Positions 1 through 5,765 of a stretch of DNA of 5,903 bases are shown in pieces; within the stretch, counting starts at the first letter, position 1, and each line of letters begins with the position of its first letter. The translations under genes were made by a program, and so were the position numbers. Under the pieces are notes generated by a model that saw only the letters and a list, made by a program, of their open reading frames with translations, ran no database searches and had not been told where the DNA came from. This DNA is from Bacteroidota bacterium (GTDB lineage: Bacteria; Bacteroidota; Bacteroidia; Flavobacteriales; Flavobacteriaceae), in NCBI GenBank assembly GCA_023457535.1, contig JAEWLN010000182.1, positions 1-5,903 on the forward strand. Reading direction: 5' to 3'.

Positions 1-75
1 ATGTTGGAAAGTTTTAAACCCGTAACAAGTTTAAAAACTTTTCAATGGGCCGAATCAATAAAAAGTATAATTTAG
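1..75 (+). CDS. Possible 3' end of an unknown upstream gene (partial)
   Basis: Frame 1 is open from the window edge to a TAG at 73-75, and the other two forward frames close within 25 bases. The 24 residues start MLESFKPVTS and end ESIKSII. Nothing identifies a family. An ATG occupies bases 1-3, but the gene could equally start upstream. A run of 24 open codons is not rare by chance in DNA of this composition, so this is tentative. No recombination-type box is visible between it and the gene at 130, so if real it would belong to the same cassette as that gene. Confidence 0.25.
   Translation: MLESFKPVTSLKTFQWAESIKSII
5..46. other. Imperfect hairpin at window start
   Basis: Bases 5-19 and 29-45 are nearly complementary, with one bulged base: the left arm carries GGAAAGTTTTAAAC and the right arm GTTTAAAAACTTTTC. 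The loop is about 9 bases. There is no T-tract after the right arm, so it does not look like an intrinsic terminator. It lies inside the possible partial ORF at 1-75. It shares no sequence with the 135 bp elements. It may be a chance structure in AT-rich DNA. Confidence 0.3.
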
Positions 76-129
76 AACGATCATTTTATTAACCAAAAAT
101 GGTCAACCTATTTCAGGACAAGACAAACC

Positions 130-777
130 ATGAAACAAACATTCGAACTGACAATCACGAATCAAAAAAGAGTTCTAACAGCTTTACTCCTGTTTCCGTT
201 TGTGATATTTGGAGTTTTATTTATTAGTCTCAAATTCAATCCAGGTTTTGGTTTTTTATCATTCTTACTATTGGCATTTTTGATTTATTACTTTGTCATT
301 GGTAAGCTAAATATCTCAATTGAAGATGATAAAATTTATTTTGAATGGAAGAAAAAGCTATTCTTCAATTATAATGATATTCAAAATCTTAATGAAGCTG
401 ACATTGAGAAAATAATTGTCGACAATGGTCAGTTTCTTAGAAAAATTGTTGCGAAAGATCGTGTTATAAATTTGAGCACAAGTAAAATAAAACCAACAGA
501 CGCTTATAGATTAATTACTTATTTCAATCAAAAATCCAAATTACAGAATTTTGAAGTTAAAGATAGCTGGGAAAATATAAATCCGAGAAGGTTAAAAATT
601 ATTTATGCGATAACTTGGATCATCATAATAGCTTCATTATTAATCTTAATTCTAGTAAGTGTTTTTAAAGGATTTAAACCAAATATGTTTTTCATAATTG
701 GAATAATTCCGATGTTATTTGTTTATTTACAAAGAATCAAAAATGCAATTGAGAAAAATAAAAGTAACAGCAACTAA
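130..777 (+). CDS. Membrane protein with a central soluble domain, hypothetical
   Basis: The 215-residue protein has two hydrophobic helices near the N-terminus (about residues 15-34 and 40-58). A polar, beta-rich stretch follows (about 60-152), then two more helices (about 155-178 and 185-201) and a short basic, Asn-rich tail. Two helices, a compact soluble domain and two more helices resembles small bacterial membrane proteins with a PH-like domain, but that comparison is inferred from layout only. Both ends are probably cytoplasmic, since basic residues (KR, RR, QRIK) flank the helices. It is the cargo of cassette 1, whose beginning is outside the window. The stop codon TAA at 775-777 lies within the left box of the first recombination element (AACTAAC, 772-778), so gene and site overlap. 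No Shine-Dalgarno sequence is evident before the ATG. Confidence 0.85.
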   Translation: MKQTFELTITNQKRVLTALLLFPFVIFGVLFISLKFNPGFGFLSFLLLAFLIYYFVIGKLNISIEDDKIYFEWKKKLFFNYNDIQNLNEADIEKIIVDNGQFLRKIVAKDRVINLSTSKIKPTDAYRLITYFNQKSKLQNFEVKDSWENINPRRLKIIYAITWIIIIASLLILILVSVFKGFKPNMFFIIGIIPMLFVYLQRIKNAIEKNKSNSN

Positions 778-907
778 CCGCCGCTAAGACGCCATTGCCG
801 GGATTTTGGTATCCAGAAGTTGTCGTTTCACGAATAAAGTTTATCTTCGGCAGAGAGAACTCAGCCCGCTTTGATCGGCAACGGCGCTTAGCGGCCGAAC
901 GTTAGCT
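772..907 (+). repeat. attC-like site 1
   Basis: The left box is AACTAAC (772-778) and the right box GTTAGCT (901-907). The inner arms pair as GCCGCTAAG-A-CGCC (782-795) with GGCGCTTAGCGGC (883-895). The one extra A at 791 is on the left arm, where attC extrahelical bases are known to sit. ATTGCCG (794-800) then pairs with CGGCAAC through one A/C position. The centre holds the conserved TTTATCTTCGG (840-850) and GAGAGAACTC (853-862). The arms are almost identical to those of site 6. It closes cassette 1 and its right box begins cassette 2. Confidence 0.82.
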
Positions 908-968
908 GAAATCCTTGAATCGCGAGACCAAAACAATACTCATGAAAGTGATAAAAAACAGATAATTA

Positions 969-1268
969 ATGGAACTTGACTATTCAACACTAAAAGGAAC
1001 GTTAAAAATTCTATCTGAGCTAGAAAGTGAAATTCTGGTGAATAAGCTATTGGAAATCCTTCATAATAACGAAATTCAAAAACCAGAAAAACACAATAGA
1101 AAACAGGATATTGAAACTAGCTATTTCAAAATAGATTTGACAGAAGATGAAATAGATGAAATTATTGAACTATTACAGGAAAATCAAATGAAATTTGTTG
1201 GTGATGGCGAGAATCATGAACAATTATTTTATCACTATTCTGATTTAATCGACAGTTGGATTGTTTAA
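969..1268 (+). CDS. Small acidic protein, hypothetical
   Basis: The protein has 99 residues, no signal peptide and no membrane segment. It is rich in Glu and Asp, with a predicted helical first half (residues 5-35, LKGTLKILSELESEILVNKL). A second helical acidic segment lies near 58-73 (LTEDEIDEIIELLQENQ), and a Tyr/His-containing tail ends in SWIV. I do not recognise the family. Size, acidity and solubility fit an immunity or antitoxin-like protein, but nothing in the sequence proves this. It is the only gene of cassette 2 and starts 67 bases after the cassette boundary. An ATG at 942 opens only a 7-codon frame that ends just before this start and is probably not meaningful. About 38 AT-rich bases separate the stop from the next element. 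Confidence 0.72.
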   Translation: MELDYSTLKGTLKILSELESEILVNKLLEILHNNEIQKPEKHNRKQDIETSYFKIDLTEDEIDEIIELLQENQMKFVGDGENHEQLFYHYSDLIDSWIV

Positions 1269-1306
1269 AACGCAAAAGAAAAGTTTAAAATAAAAAACAG
1301 GGCTTC

Positions 1307-1438
1307 AGCTAACAGCCTTTTTACGCAAGAGCTGGTTTTTAGTAAGTTGAAACATTTTTCAAACCAAGAAAGTTTTATCTTAGCAGAGAGAACTCTGCTC
1401 CTATTTCCGCTCCTGCGCAAATAGGCGAAACGTTAGTG
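1307..1438 (+). repeat. attC-like site 2
   Basis: The left box is AGCTAAC (1307-1313) and the right box GTTAGTG (1432-1438). The arms GCCTTTTTACGCAAGAGC (1315-1332) and GCTCCTGCGCAAATAGGC (1409-1426) pair over 18 positions with three mismatches, two of them A facing C. These arms differ in sequence from those of the other sites but keep the complementarity. The centre contains a perfect 7 bp stem with loop AGAA (AGCAGAG/CTCTGCT). Bases 1358-1410 are identical to 2350-2402 in site 3. Confidence 0.8.
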
Positions 1439-1464
1439 GCTATTTTGTGAGCAACATCATCCAT

Positions 1465-2292
1465 ATGAAGACATTTTACGCAGATGATACTTATTGCAAA
1501 TCCGAGAAGTCTGAGAAGACTAACCGGATACATCTTTTTGGTGGAATCTTGATCGATAAAACAGATGAGCCTAAATTATTGGAAATTATTTGTGAAGCAA
1601 AATCTAAATACACCCATCCAAATTTACCGATGAAGTGGAATTTTAAAGATACAGTTATTAAAGATAAATTCGCTGAATTCAATAGAATTGACGAATATAA
1701 AGTTATGCTTGCAAATTCAAATTCTTGGCGTAAAGAAATAATACAGAATTCATTAAACTTAAATTATACCATAATTTGTGGAATCATTGAAAGTTATTCT
1801 GATGATGTTAAAGTTGCCAAAAAAACAAAACCTGAATTTCTTAAATATTCTTTCGAAAATCTTTTAATGAGATTAGGAATTGATGCAAAAGGAAATAATT
1901 ATGAAACTTATGTTATTGTTGATTGGCCACCAGATGCTAATCCGCAACCATTAGTGCAAGCTTATTATCGATTATTCCATCAAGGCAAATCATCAGCAGG
2001 AATTAAATTGCAATGTGGAAAATTATCTGATTGTAATTATTTTCATTCGCTACTTTTTGCAAAATGTAATCATAGCCCGCTTCTACAATTTAGCGATCTT
2101 ATTATTGGTTCAATCAAAGATTACGTAGACGCTAAACTTTCTAAAAGGCAAAATTTATTTGCAACCGAAATATTTGATCTTTACAAGCCAAAAATTAGAA
2201 ATGCAAATGGAAAAATACTTGGATATGGAATCATTCCGCCGACAACTAATCCTTCGTTCAAAACAAAAATAAAACGTATTTTGGAAGAATAA
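1465..2292 (+). CDS. DUF3800 domain-containing protein (putative)
   Basis: From the ATG at 1465 this encodes 275 residues. It looks like the DUF3800 family, an RNase H-like fold of unproven function often found near mobile elements and defence genes. Supporting motifs are an N-terminal strand with paired acidic residues (YADD, D7-D8 from this ATG), a following FGG strand (25-27), a central VIVDW (150-154) with another Asp, and the C-terminal LQFSDLIIGSIKDY (from 207), which matches the usual 'Q-x-A-D-L-I-x-G' signature. The usual N-terminal DESG-like motif is only partly kept, as DDTY. A GTG at 1447 would add six residues. I prefer the ATG because it places the first strand at the very start, as usual in the family. 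It is the sole cargo of cassette 3, and its stop is three bases before the terminal inverted repeat of the cassette. Nuclease or defence roles are inference. Confidence 0.8.
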   Translation: MKTFYADDTYCKSEKSEKTNRIHLFGGILIDKTDEPKLLEIICEAKSKYTHPNLPMKWNFKDTVIKDKFAEFNRIDEYKVMLANSNSWRKEIIQNSLNLNYTIICGIIESYSDDVKVAKKTKPEFLKYSFENLLMRLGIDAKGNNYETYVIVDWPPDANPQPLVQAYYRLFHQGKSSAGIKLQCGKLSDCNYFHSLLFAKCNHSPLLQFSDLIIGSIKDYVDAKLSKRQNLFATEIFDLYKPKIRNANGKILGYGIIPPTTNPSFKTKIKRILEE

Positions 2293-2298
2293 AACAGC

Positions 2299-2430
2299 CA
2301 CTAACCCTCGCTAACCAAAATTGCTGGTTTTCTGCGGCTTGAACGTTTGTTCAAACCAAGAAAGTTTTATCTTAGCAGAGAGAACTCTGCTCCTATTTCC
2401 GCAACTTCGGTTAGCGAGCTAACGTTGTGC
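2299..2430 (+). repeat. attC-like site 3
   Basis: The left box is CACTAAC (2299-2305) and the right box GTTGTGC (2424-2430). The arms CTCGCTAACCAAAATTGC (2307-2324) and the stretch 2401-2418 pair at 16 of 18 positions; both exceptions are A on the left facing C on the right. The interior includes TTGAAC-gttt-GTTCAA (2339-2354) and the 7 bp stem with AGAA loop. The arms differ from those of site 2, although 53 central bases are identical. An in-frame TTG here (2347) extends the next gene on paper only. Confidence 0.8.
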
Positions 2431-2457
2431 GACACCTTTGAGAAATCCAAAAACTCT

Positions 2458-3069
2458 ATGAAAAATATCATTTACTTTGTTATCTGTTATACTTTAATAA
2501 GTTGTAGTAGTAAATCAGGAATCACGATTGAAAATCTGAACGATAATTACGCCATGGTAACACGATATTATAACGAAGATTCTTTAGAAATGTGGTATCC
2601 TTACAAAATTAAAGTAACCAATAATACTTTAAAAAGAATTCATATCGGCGATGCTTCAGCTTCGCAGTTGAGATCAATGTGCGAAATTCTCACGGAAAAT
2701 GGAGAAAATATCACATACATTGGTGAAATTAAACCTAAAATAATTCCGCGTTTTGGCTCAAAAGTTTTTGTTTGCTTTATAAGCTACAAAATAGCGAAAA
2801 CAATTCTACAAGGAGAAGTAAAAATCTCCAACCCAAAATTGGTTCTAAAGGCAACCTCATTAGATATTGAAATCTTGAATAAAAAAATACTTTATGACAA
2901 AATAAAAGAAGATTCAATATCATTTAATTTCAACAATGATGATGGATTCTATATGTGCAAAACTGCCAAAATATCTGAAGGTAAATTTCACACAATTACT
3001 ATCGACGACATTACAAGAAATAGAAATGATAAAAAACATCGCTCCATATTTGACCCATCGCAATATTAA
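2458..3069 (+). CDS. Putative lipoprotein, hypothetical
   Basis: The ATG at 2458 gives 203 residues with a lipoprotein signal: MKNI, a hydrophobic stretch, then the lipobox L-I-S-C with the lipidated Cys at residue 16, followed by SSKSG. The reading frame is open further upstream to a TTG at 2347. That would place the start inside recombination site 3 and bury the signal peptide, so the ATG is chosen. The mature part looks like a mixed beta-rich soluble domain with no further membrane segment. It contains 'YPYKIKVTNNTLKRIHIG', which resembles an immunoglobulin-like strand pair of the kind that opens many Bacteroidota lipoproteins, but I cannot name a family. Export to the outer or inner membrane surface is inferred from the signal. 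It is the only gene of cassette 4, starting 33 bases after the boundary, with its stop 7 bases before the cassette's terminal inverted repeat. Confidence 0.8.
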   Translation: MKNIIYFVICYTLISCSSKSGITIENLNDNYAMVTRYYNEDSLEMWYPYKIKVTNNTLKRIHIGDASASQLRSMCEILTENGENITYIGEIKPKIIPRFGSKVFVCFISYKIAKTILQGEVKISNPKLVLKATSLDIEILNKKILYDKIKEDSISFNFNNDDGFYMCKTAKISEGKFHTITIDDITRNRNDKKHRSIFDPSQY

Positions 3070-3079
3070 GTCAGGCGTC

Positions 3080-3214
3080 GCACAACCGCCGTTTCAAGCC
3101 ATTGCGGGGTTTTCGGTAGCCGGAAGTTGCGGTTTCACGAAGAAATATTATCTTCGGCAGAGAGAACTCGGCTCGCTTTGATCCGCAACGGCGTGAAGCG
3201 GCCTAACGTTGGGC
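3080..3214 (+). repeat. attC-like site 4
   Basis: The left box is GCACAAC (3080-3086) and the right box GTTGGGC (3208-3214). The arms GCCGTTTCAAGCCATTGCGG (3088-3107) and 3183-3202 pair at 17 of 20 positions. The left GCC pairs with the right GGC where sites 5 and 7 have GCA with TGC, a compensatory change. The core has GTAGCCGG (3117-3124), the hairpin CGAAGA-aatatta-TCTTCG (3138-3156) and GAGAGAACTC. The left box is complementary to the start of cassette 4 (GTTGTGCGAC, 2424-2433) over 10 bases, not to its own right box. Confidence 0.84.
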
Positions 3215-3264
3215 GCTATGTCTTAAAAATCCGCACAGAAATGTAATATTTAGAAATTATTGAT

Positions 3265-3537
3265 TTGTGGGAACAAAAAATTAAGAGCGATTTCCAGATT
3301 GAACTTTTGGAAGTTCTTTATCAGTCTTACTCATTTGGATGCGGAATGTCAGCTTATCGAATAAAAGGAAAAAATGTAAAATTATTTTATGATGGTCGAG
3401 AAAAATTGATTGAGATTAAAATTTCTAAAAGCCATGAAAAATATCCAAATTGTTCTTGGAGTAATCTTGATAATTTCGAGATTGAAGAATTTCTAAATTC
3501 AAAATATGAAATCATAAAAAATAGTTTAAACGACTAA
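3265..3537 (+). CDS. Small protein with TTG start, hypothetical
   Basis: The 90-residue frame begins WEQKIKSDFQIELLEVLYQS after its initiator and ends IIKNSLND. It has no signal peptide or membrane helix. A helical start (residues 4-20) is followed by alternating strands (YRIKGKNVKLFYDGREKLIEIKI in part) and a helical acidic end (DNFEIEEFLNSKYEII). I do not recognise the family. The start is unusual. The frame is closed by TAA at 3244-3246, and no ATG or GTG lies between that stop and Trp2, so TTG at 3265 is the best candidate. The next in-frame ATG (Met28) would remove the first helix. It is the sole gene of cassette 5, beginning 56 bases after the boundary. Good open frame, coherent amphipathic pattern and codon use like its neighbours support it as real. 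Confidence 0.68.
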   Translation: MWEQKIKSDFQIELLEVLYQSYSFGCGMSAYRIKGKNVKLFYDGREKLIEIKISKSHEKYPNCSWSNLDNFEIEEFLNSKYEIIKNSLND

Positions 3538-3581
3538 AAATAAAAGAGAATTAATTAGCCTGCGTAAAATCAATACACAGC

Positions 3582-3717
3582 GCCCAACCGCCGTTTCAAG
3601 CAATTGCCGGGATTTTGTTAAGTTGAACGTTTGGTTTTCACGAACTTTGTTTATCTTCGGCAGAGAGAACTCGGACCGCTTTGATCGGCAACTGCGTGAA
3701 GCGGCCTAACGTTATAT
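3582..3717 (+). repeat. attC-like site 5
   Basis: The left box is GCCCAAC (3582-3588) and the right box GTTATAT (3711-3717). The arms GCCGTTTCAAGCAATTGCCG (3590-3609) and 3686-3705 pair at 17 of 20 positions. GCA/TGC replaces the GCC/GGC of site 4. The centre is of the GTTGAACGTTTGGTTTTCAC type (shared with site 7), then TTTATCTTCGG and GAGAGAACTC. The left box and the three bases before it are the exact reverse complement of the start of cassette 5 (3208-3217). Confidence 0.84.
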
Positions 3718-3831
3718 GACAGCGGAAGCCACGAGAAAACCCCGGAACATTGGAAAATTTTATATCATGAAGATTCCAAAAATCATATTTGTTGCATTTT
3801 ATGGCTTTAATATCAAAATCAAGGTGCTGAT

Positions 3832-3862
3832 TGAACATCCGCCGAGCTTGCTAAGTTCGTCA
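3832..3862 (+). repeat. Direct repeat copy 1 in cassette 6
   Basis: The 31-base unit starts TGAACATCCGCCGAGCTTGC. It differs from the copy at 3983 only by C/G at its ninth base and C/A at its 27th. The two copies are 151 bases apart, so they fall in different reading frames, which argues against repeats of one intact protein. Confidence 0.85.
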
Positions 3863-3982
3863 GCTTTGTGCTTTGTGTTTAAATTGAGAGTATTTCAAAA
3901 TTCAACTGCGCTTAATTTGATAACTGCTGAAACTAAATGTTGTGAAAGCAATATTTATTTCAATTTAAATTAAGGTATTTGG

Positions 3983-4013
3983 TGAACATCGGCCGAGCTT
4001 GCTAAGTTAGTCA
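3983..4013 (+). repeat. Direct repeat copy 2 in cassette 6
   Basis: The unit starts TGAACATCGGCCGAGCTTGC. It matches the copy at 3832 at 29 of 31 bases. Both copies are followed by a diverged stretch that again converges on AACTGCGC (3903-3910 and 4055-4062). Confidence 0.85.
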
Positions 4014-4132
4014 TCGGGTGGCTTCGCATTAAAATTCGCTATAATTGCGACCTTAAACTGCGCGAGAAATAAATCATCAAGAAATAATTTTAAAAGTAAA
4101 TTACAAGTTAAAAAATTAAGCATAGCGCCGTC

Positions 4133-4268
4133 ATATAACCGCCGCTAAGACGCCATTGCCGGAATTTCGGTAGCCGGAAGTTGTTATTTCGCGAAGAAAC
4201 ATTTATCTTGGCAGAGAGAACTCAGCCCGCTTTGATCGGCAACGGCGCTTAGCGGCCTAACGTTAGCA
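4133..4268 (+). repeat. attC-like site 6
   Basis: The left box is ATATAAC (4133-4139) and the right box GTTAGCA (4262-4268). The arms are the same as in site 1: GCCGCTAAG-A-CGCC on the left with GGCGCTTAGCGGC on the right, with the same single extra A on the left arm. The centre is GTAGCCGG type with TTTATCTTGG and GAGAGAACTC. The left box is the exact reverse complement of the first bases of cassette 6 (GTTATAT, 3711), over 10 bases in all. Confidence 0.84.
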
Positions 4269-4307
4269 GTCATAGCCGAGAGAACGTAAAGCACGGACTT
4301 ATTATAA

Positions 4308-4757
4308 ATGAAAAATATATTTTTACTCCTTTTTCTAATATTTGTCATATCCGTGGGATGTAACAGTGCAAAACGTAAAATGAAAACTGAAAATGTTGTC
4401 GAGGATACCATTTTTACTTTTGAGCAAATGTCACTTAGAGCTAAGGAAAGATTACAAATAAGCGCCGATTTATTTGTGAAGGAAAAAATACTCGTTTTTA
4501 AAAATGAAGAACTTTTTGCAGAGGATTTATTGAAAGACCAAGAAAGTGTAAAGAGGTTTGCGAGTAATCTTATTTTTCAGAGATATCCAAATCTTAAATA
4601 TATTCCAGATCAATATTATATAGGGGAAGACAATTCAAAAAAATTGTGGTTCTTTTATACCAATTATCCAAATACGTTTGACGGAGGAATTTATCTAATA
4701 GTGGTGAAAAATAATTGTAGAGTTTTATTCTTTAATAATTTTTGTTGTCCTCTATAA
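4308..4757 (+). CDS. Putative lipoprotein, possibly NTF2-fold
   Basis: The 149-residue protein opens with a lipoprotein signal: MKN, a hydrophobic core, then V-S-V-G-C or I-S-V-G-C with Cys18 as the lipidation site, followed by NSAKRK. The mature domain includes a helix around residues 76-92 (DLLKDQESVKRFASNLIF), then RYPNL, a W (LWFFYTNYP), a GG turn (FDGGIYLIVV) and a Cys-containing end (NNFCCPL). The order helix, P-rich strand, W strand, GG strand is reminiscent of NTF2-fold immunity-type (YbbC/YhhH-like) proteins frequent in Bacteroidota. This is a pattern impression, not a confirmed match. It is the cargo of cassette 7. The ATG is 45 bases after the boundary and preceded by TTATTATAA, which could be an A/T-rich leader. 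The stop is 9 bases before the terminal inverted repeat. The protein is probably anchored on the periplasmic side or cell surface. Confidence 0.82.
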   Translation: MKNIFLLLFLIFVISVGCNSAKRKMKTENVVEDTIFTFEQMSLRAKERLQISADLFVKEKILVFKNEELFAEDLLKDQESVKRFASNLIFQRYPNLKYIPDQYYIGEDNSKKLWFFYTNYPNTFDGGIYLIVVKNNCRVLFFNNFCCPL

Positions 4758-4769
4758 TAAAGCCACGAC

Positions 4770-4905
4770 TGCTAACCGCCGTTTCAAGCAATTGCCGCGT
4801 TTTCAGTAAGTTGAACGTTTGGTTTTCACGAAGAATGTTTATCTTCACCGAGCGAACTCAGTTCCGCATTGATCGGCAACTGCGTGAAGCGGCCTAACGT
4901 TAGCA
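4770..4905 (+). repeat. attC-like site 7
   Basis: The left box is TGCTAAC (4770-4776) and the right box GTTAGCA (4899-4905). The arms are the same as in site 5 (GCCGTTTCAAGCAATTGCCG on the left, 4778-4797), pairing at 17 of 20 positions with 4874-4893. The centre is of the GTTGAACGTTTGGTTTTCAC type. Near the inner hairpin the usual GGCAGAGAGAACTC has become ACCGAGCGAACTC, the most diverged version in the window. The left box mirrors the start of cassette 7 (GTTAGCAGTC, 4262-4271) over 10 bases. Confidence 0.84.
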
Positions 4906-4910
4906 AACAT

Positions 4911-5756
4911 ATGCAAAGGAACATCGTCATACTATTCATGATTTTTAATTTCGCGTTCGGTTTTGGACAAATGCGAAACAGATTTTTAGTTTCAGATGTT
5001 GAAAGATATAAATTGAAGGGCAAAGTCAAAAGTTTGAAGTACGTAGAGTATGAGCCTAGATTTTCGTCTGATTCAACATACACACTAAAAGTATTTGACT
5101 TTCTAAGTATGGCAAATAATAAAGTCTTCTTTAATGAACAGGGGTATTTGATCGAAAAGAATGAATTAGATTATGACTTAAATGATTCTGTTTCGGTTTC
5201 TGCAATTTGGAAATACAAATACGATAGTAAAAATAGAATAACTGAAGAAATAAGAACTCCAAAAAAATATGGCGACACAACCTCCTGGAAATATAATTAT
5301 GTTGGCGATTCGATAACAATTATTAAACAGTATAATAAGACGTATAAAGTTTTATACTATAAATACTTGCAAAGAAAAAATATAGAATTGCTAACCACTG
5401 CAAATTCAGACAGCTCATATCGCAGAAAGGTTGTTTTTGAATACGATTTAAAGAATAGGCTTGTACGACAAGAAGATTATGAAAATTCAGACACAATTCA
5501 CAATTTAAAAATCATAAAATATAAAGGAAAAACCATAGACTCTGATTTTTATGATGATAGAAAGTATCATTTTAAAATTTTGAAAAAGTATAAATATGAT
5601 ACGCAAGGAAACGTCACGGAAATCAGCAATGAAAAATCTTTGACAGGAAAGTATGTTTACACTTATGATGAGCAAGGAAATTGGATTGAAGAAAAACTAT
5701 ACAATGCGAAAGGTAGATTATACAACGTGTACAGGCGCGAAATAGAATATTACTAA
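4911..5756 (+). CDS. Secreted YD-repeat (RHS-like) protein
   Basis: The ATG at 4911 gives 281 residues with a Sec-type signal peptide (MQRN, hydrophobic core to about residue 18, likely cut near FGFG|Q). The mature chain starts with a conserved-looking 'LKGKVKSLKYVEYE' strand (35-48) and carries degenerate YD-type repeats: FNEQGYLIE (74-82), YDSKNRITEE (104-113), YDLKNRLVRQ (178-187), YDTQGNVTEI (229-238) and YDEQGNWIEE (252-261). Such short YD-repeat proteins are common exported proteins in Bacteroidota. They form beta structures; no enzymatic core or toxin tip is visible. An in-frame TTG at 4869 would start inside site 7 and hide the signal peptide, so it is rejected. It is the cargo of cassette 8. 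The ATG lies 11 bases inside the cassette, within its terminal inverted repeat (4899-4914 with 5757-5772), and the TAA directly abuts the other end of that repeat. Confidence 0.87.
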   Translation: MQRNIVILFMIFNFAFGFGQMRNRFLVSDVERYKLKGKVKSLKYVEYEPRFSSDSTYTLKVFDFLSMANNKVFFNEQGYLIEKNELDYDLNDSVSVSAIWKYKYDSKNRITEEIRTPKKYGDTTSWKYNYVGDSITIIKQYNKTYKVLYYKYLQRKNIELLTTANSDSSYRRKVVFEYDLKNRLVRQEDYENSDTIHNLKIIKYKGKTIDSDFYDDRKYHFKILKKYKYDTQGNVTEISNEKSLTGKYVYTYDEQGNWIEEKLYNAKGRLYNVYRREIEYY

Positions 5757-5765
5757 GCATACGTC

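Larger units (their letters stand above)
3712..4262 (+). other. Cassette 6: no convincing gene, diverged direct repeat
   Basis: Bases 3718-4132 carry no ORF I can defend. The longest + frame (3716-3973, 85 codons) starts on an ATG inside the recombination box and encodes a low-complexity, family-less string. A second frame (about 4011-4148) lacks a start codon and ends inside site 6. The stretch instead holds a direct repeat: 3832-3862 and 3983-4013 agree at 29 of 31 bases, 151 bases apart. Weaker similarity continues about 60 bases downstream (TTAAA.TT..., AACTGCGC) and about 15 upstream (AATYAAGGT). Possible readings are a decayed gene with a partial internal duplication, a non-coding cassette, or an RNA-encoding cassette. 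The cassette ends are the best preserved part: 13 of 14 bases are complementary (3711-3724 with 4126-4139), so it looks competent to move whatever it encodes. Confidence 0.6.

Noticed and set aside
772..907. Intrinsic terminators after each gene
   Set aside because: The structures are long and branched with no T-tract after the final stem. They may affect transcription but lack the terminator signature.
1491..1682. Minus-strand ORF within the DUF3800 gene
   Set aside because: It is a reverse-frame shadow of a well-supported gene.
2347..2457. N-terminal extension of the lipoprotein gene from a TTG
   Set aside because: It would read recombination site 3 as protein and bury the lipoprotein signal. 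The ATG at 2458 gives a clean signal peptide.
2936..3181. Overlapping + strand ORF of 81 codons
   Set aside because: It lies in another frame of the lipoprotein gene and then runs through recombination site 4, with no independent support.
3638..3838. Minus-strand ORF of 66 codons
   Set aside because: Half of it is the reverse of site 5, similar to equally open reverse frames at 4826-5083 and 4184-4411 that come from the other sites.
3716..3973. 85-codon + strand ORF in cassette 6 as a real gene
   Set aside because: Its ATG sits inside the recombination box, the product is low in complexity with no recognisable domain, and the internal direct repeat is out of frame between copies.
4184..4411. 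Minus-strand ORF of 75 codons
   Set aside because: It overlaps site 6 and the signal peptide of the lipoprotein gene, and appears to be a by-product of the G+C-rich site.
4869..4910. N-terminal extension of the YD-repeat gene from a TTG
   Set aside because: The 14 added codons are translated recombination-site sequence and precede a complete signal peptide starting at 4911.
4826..5083. Minus-strand ORF of 85 codons
   Set aside because: It is antisense to site 7 and the start of the YD-repeat gene, with no family resemblance.
5131..5319. Minus-strand ORF within the YD-repeat gene
   Set aside because: It is a reverse-frame shadow of a well-supported gene.
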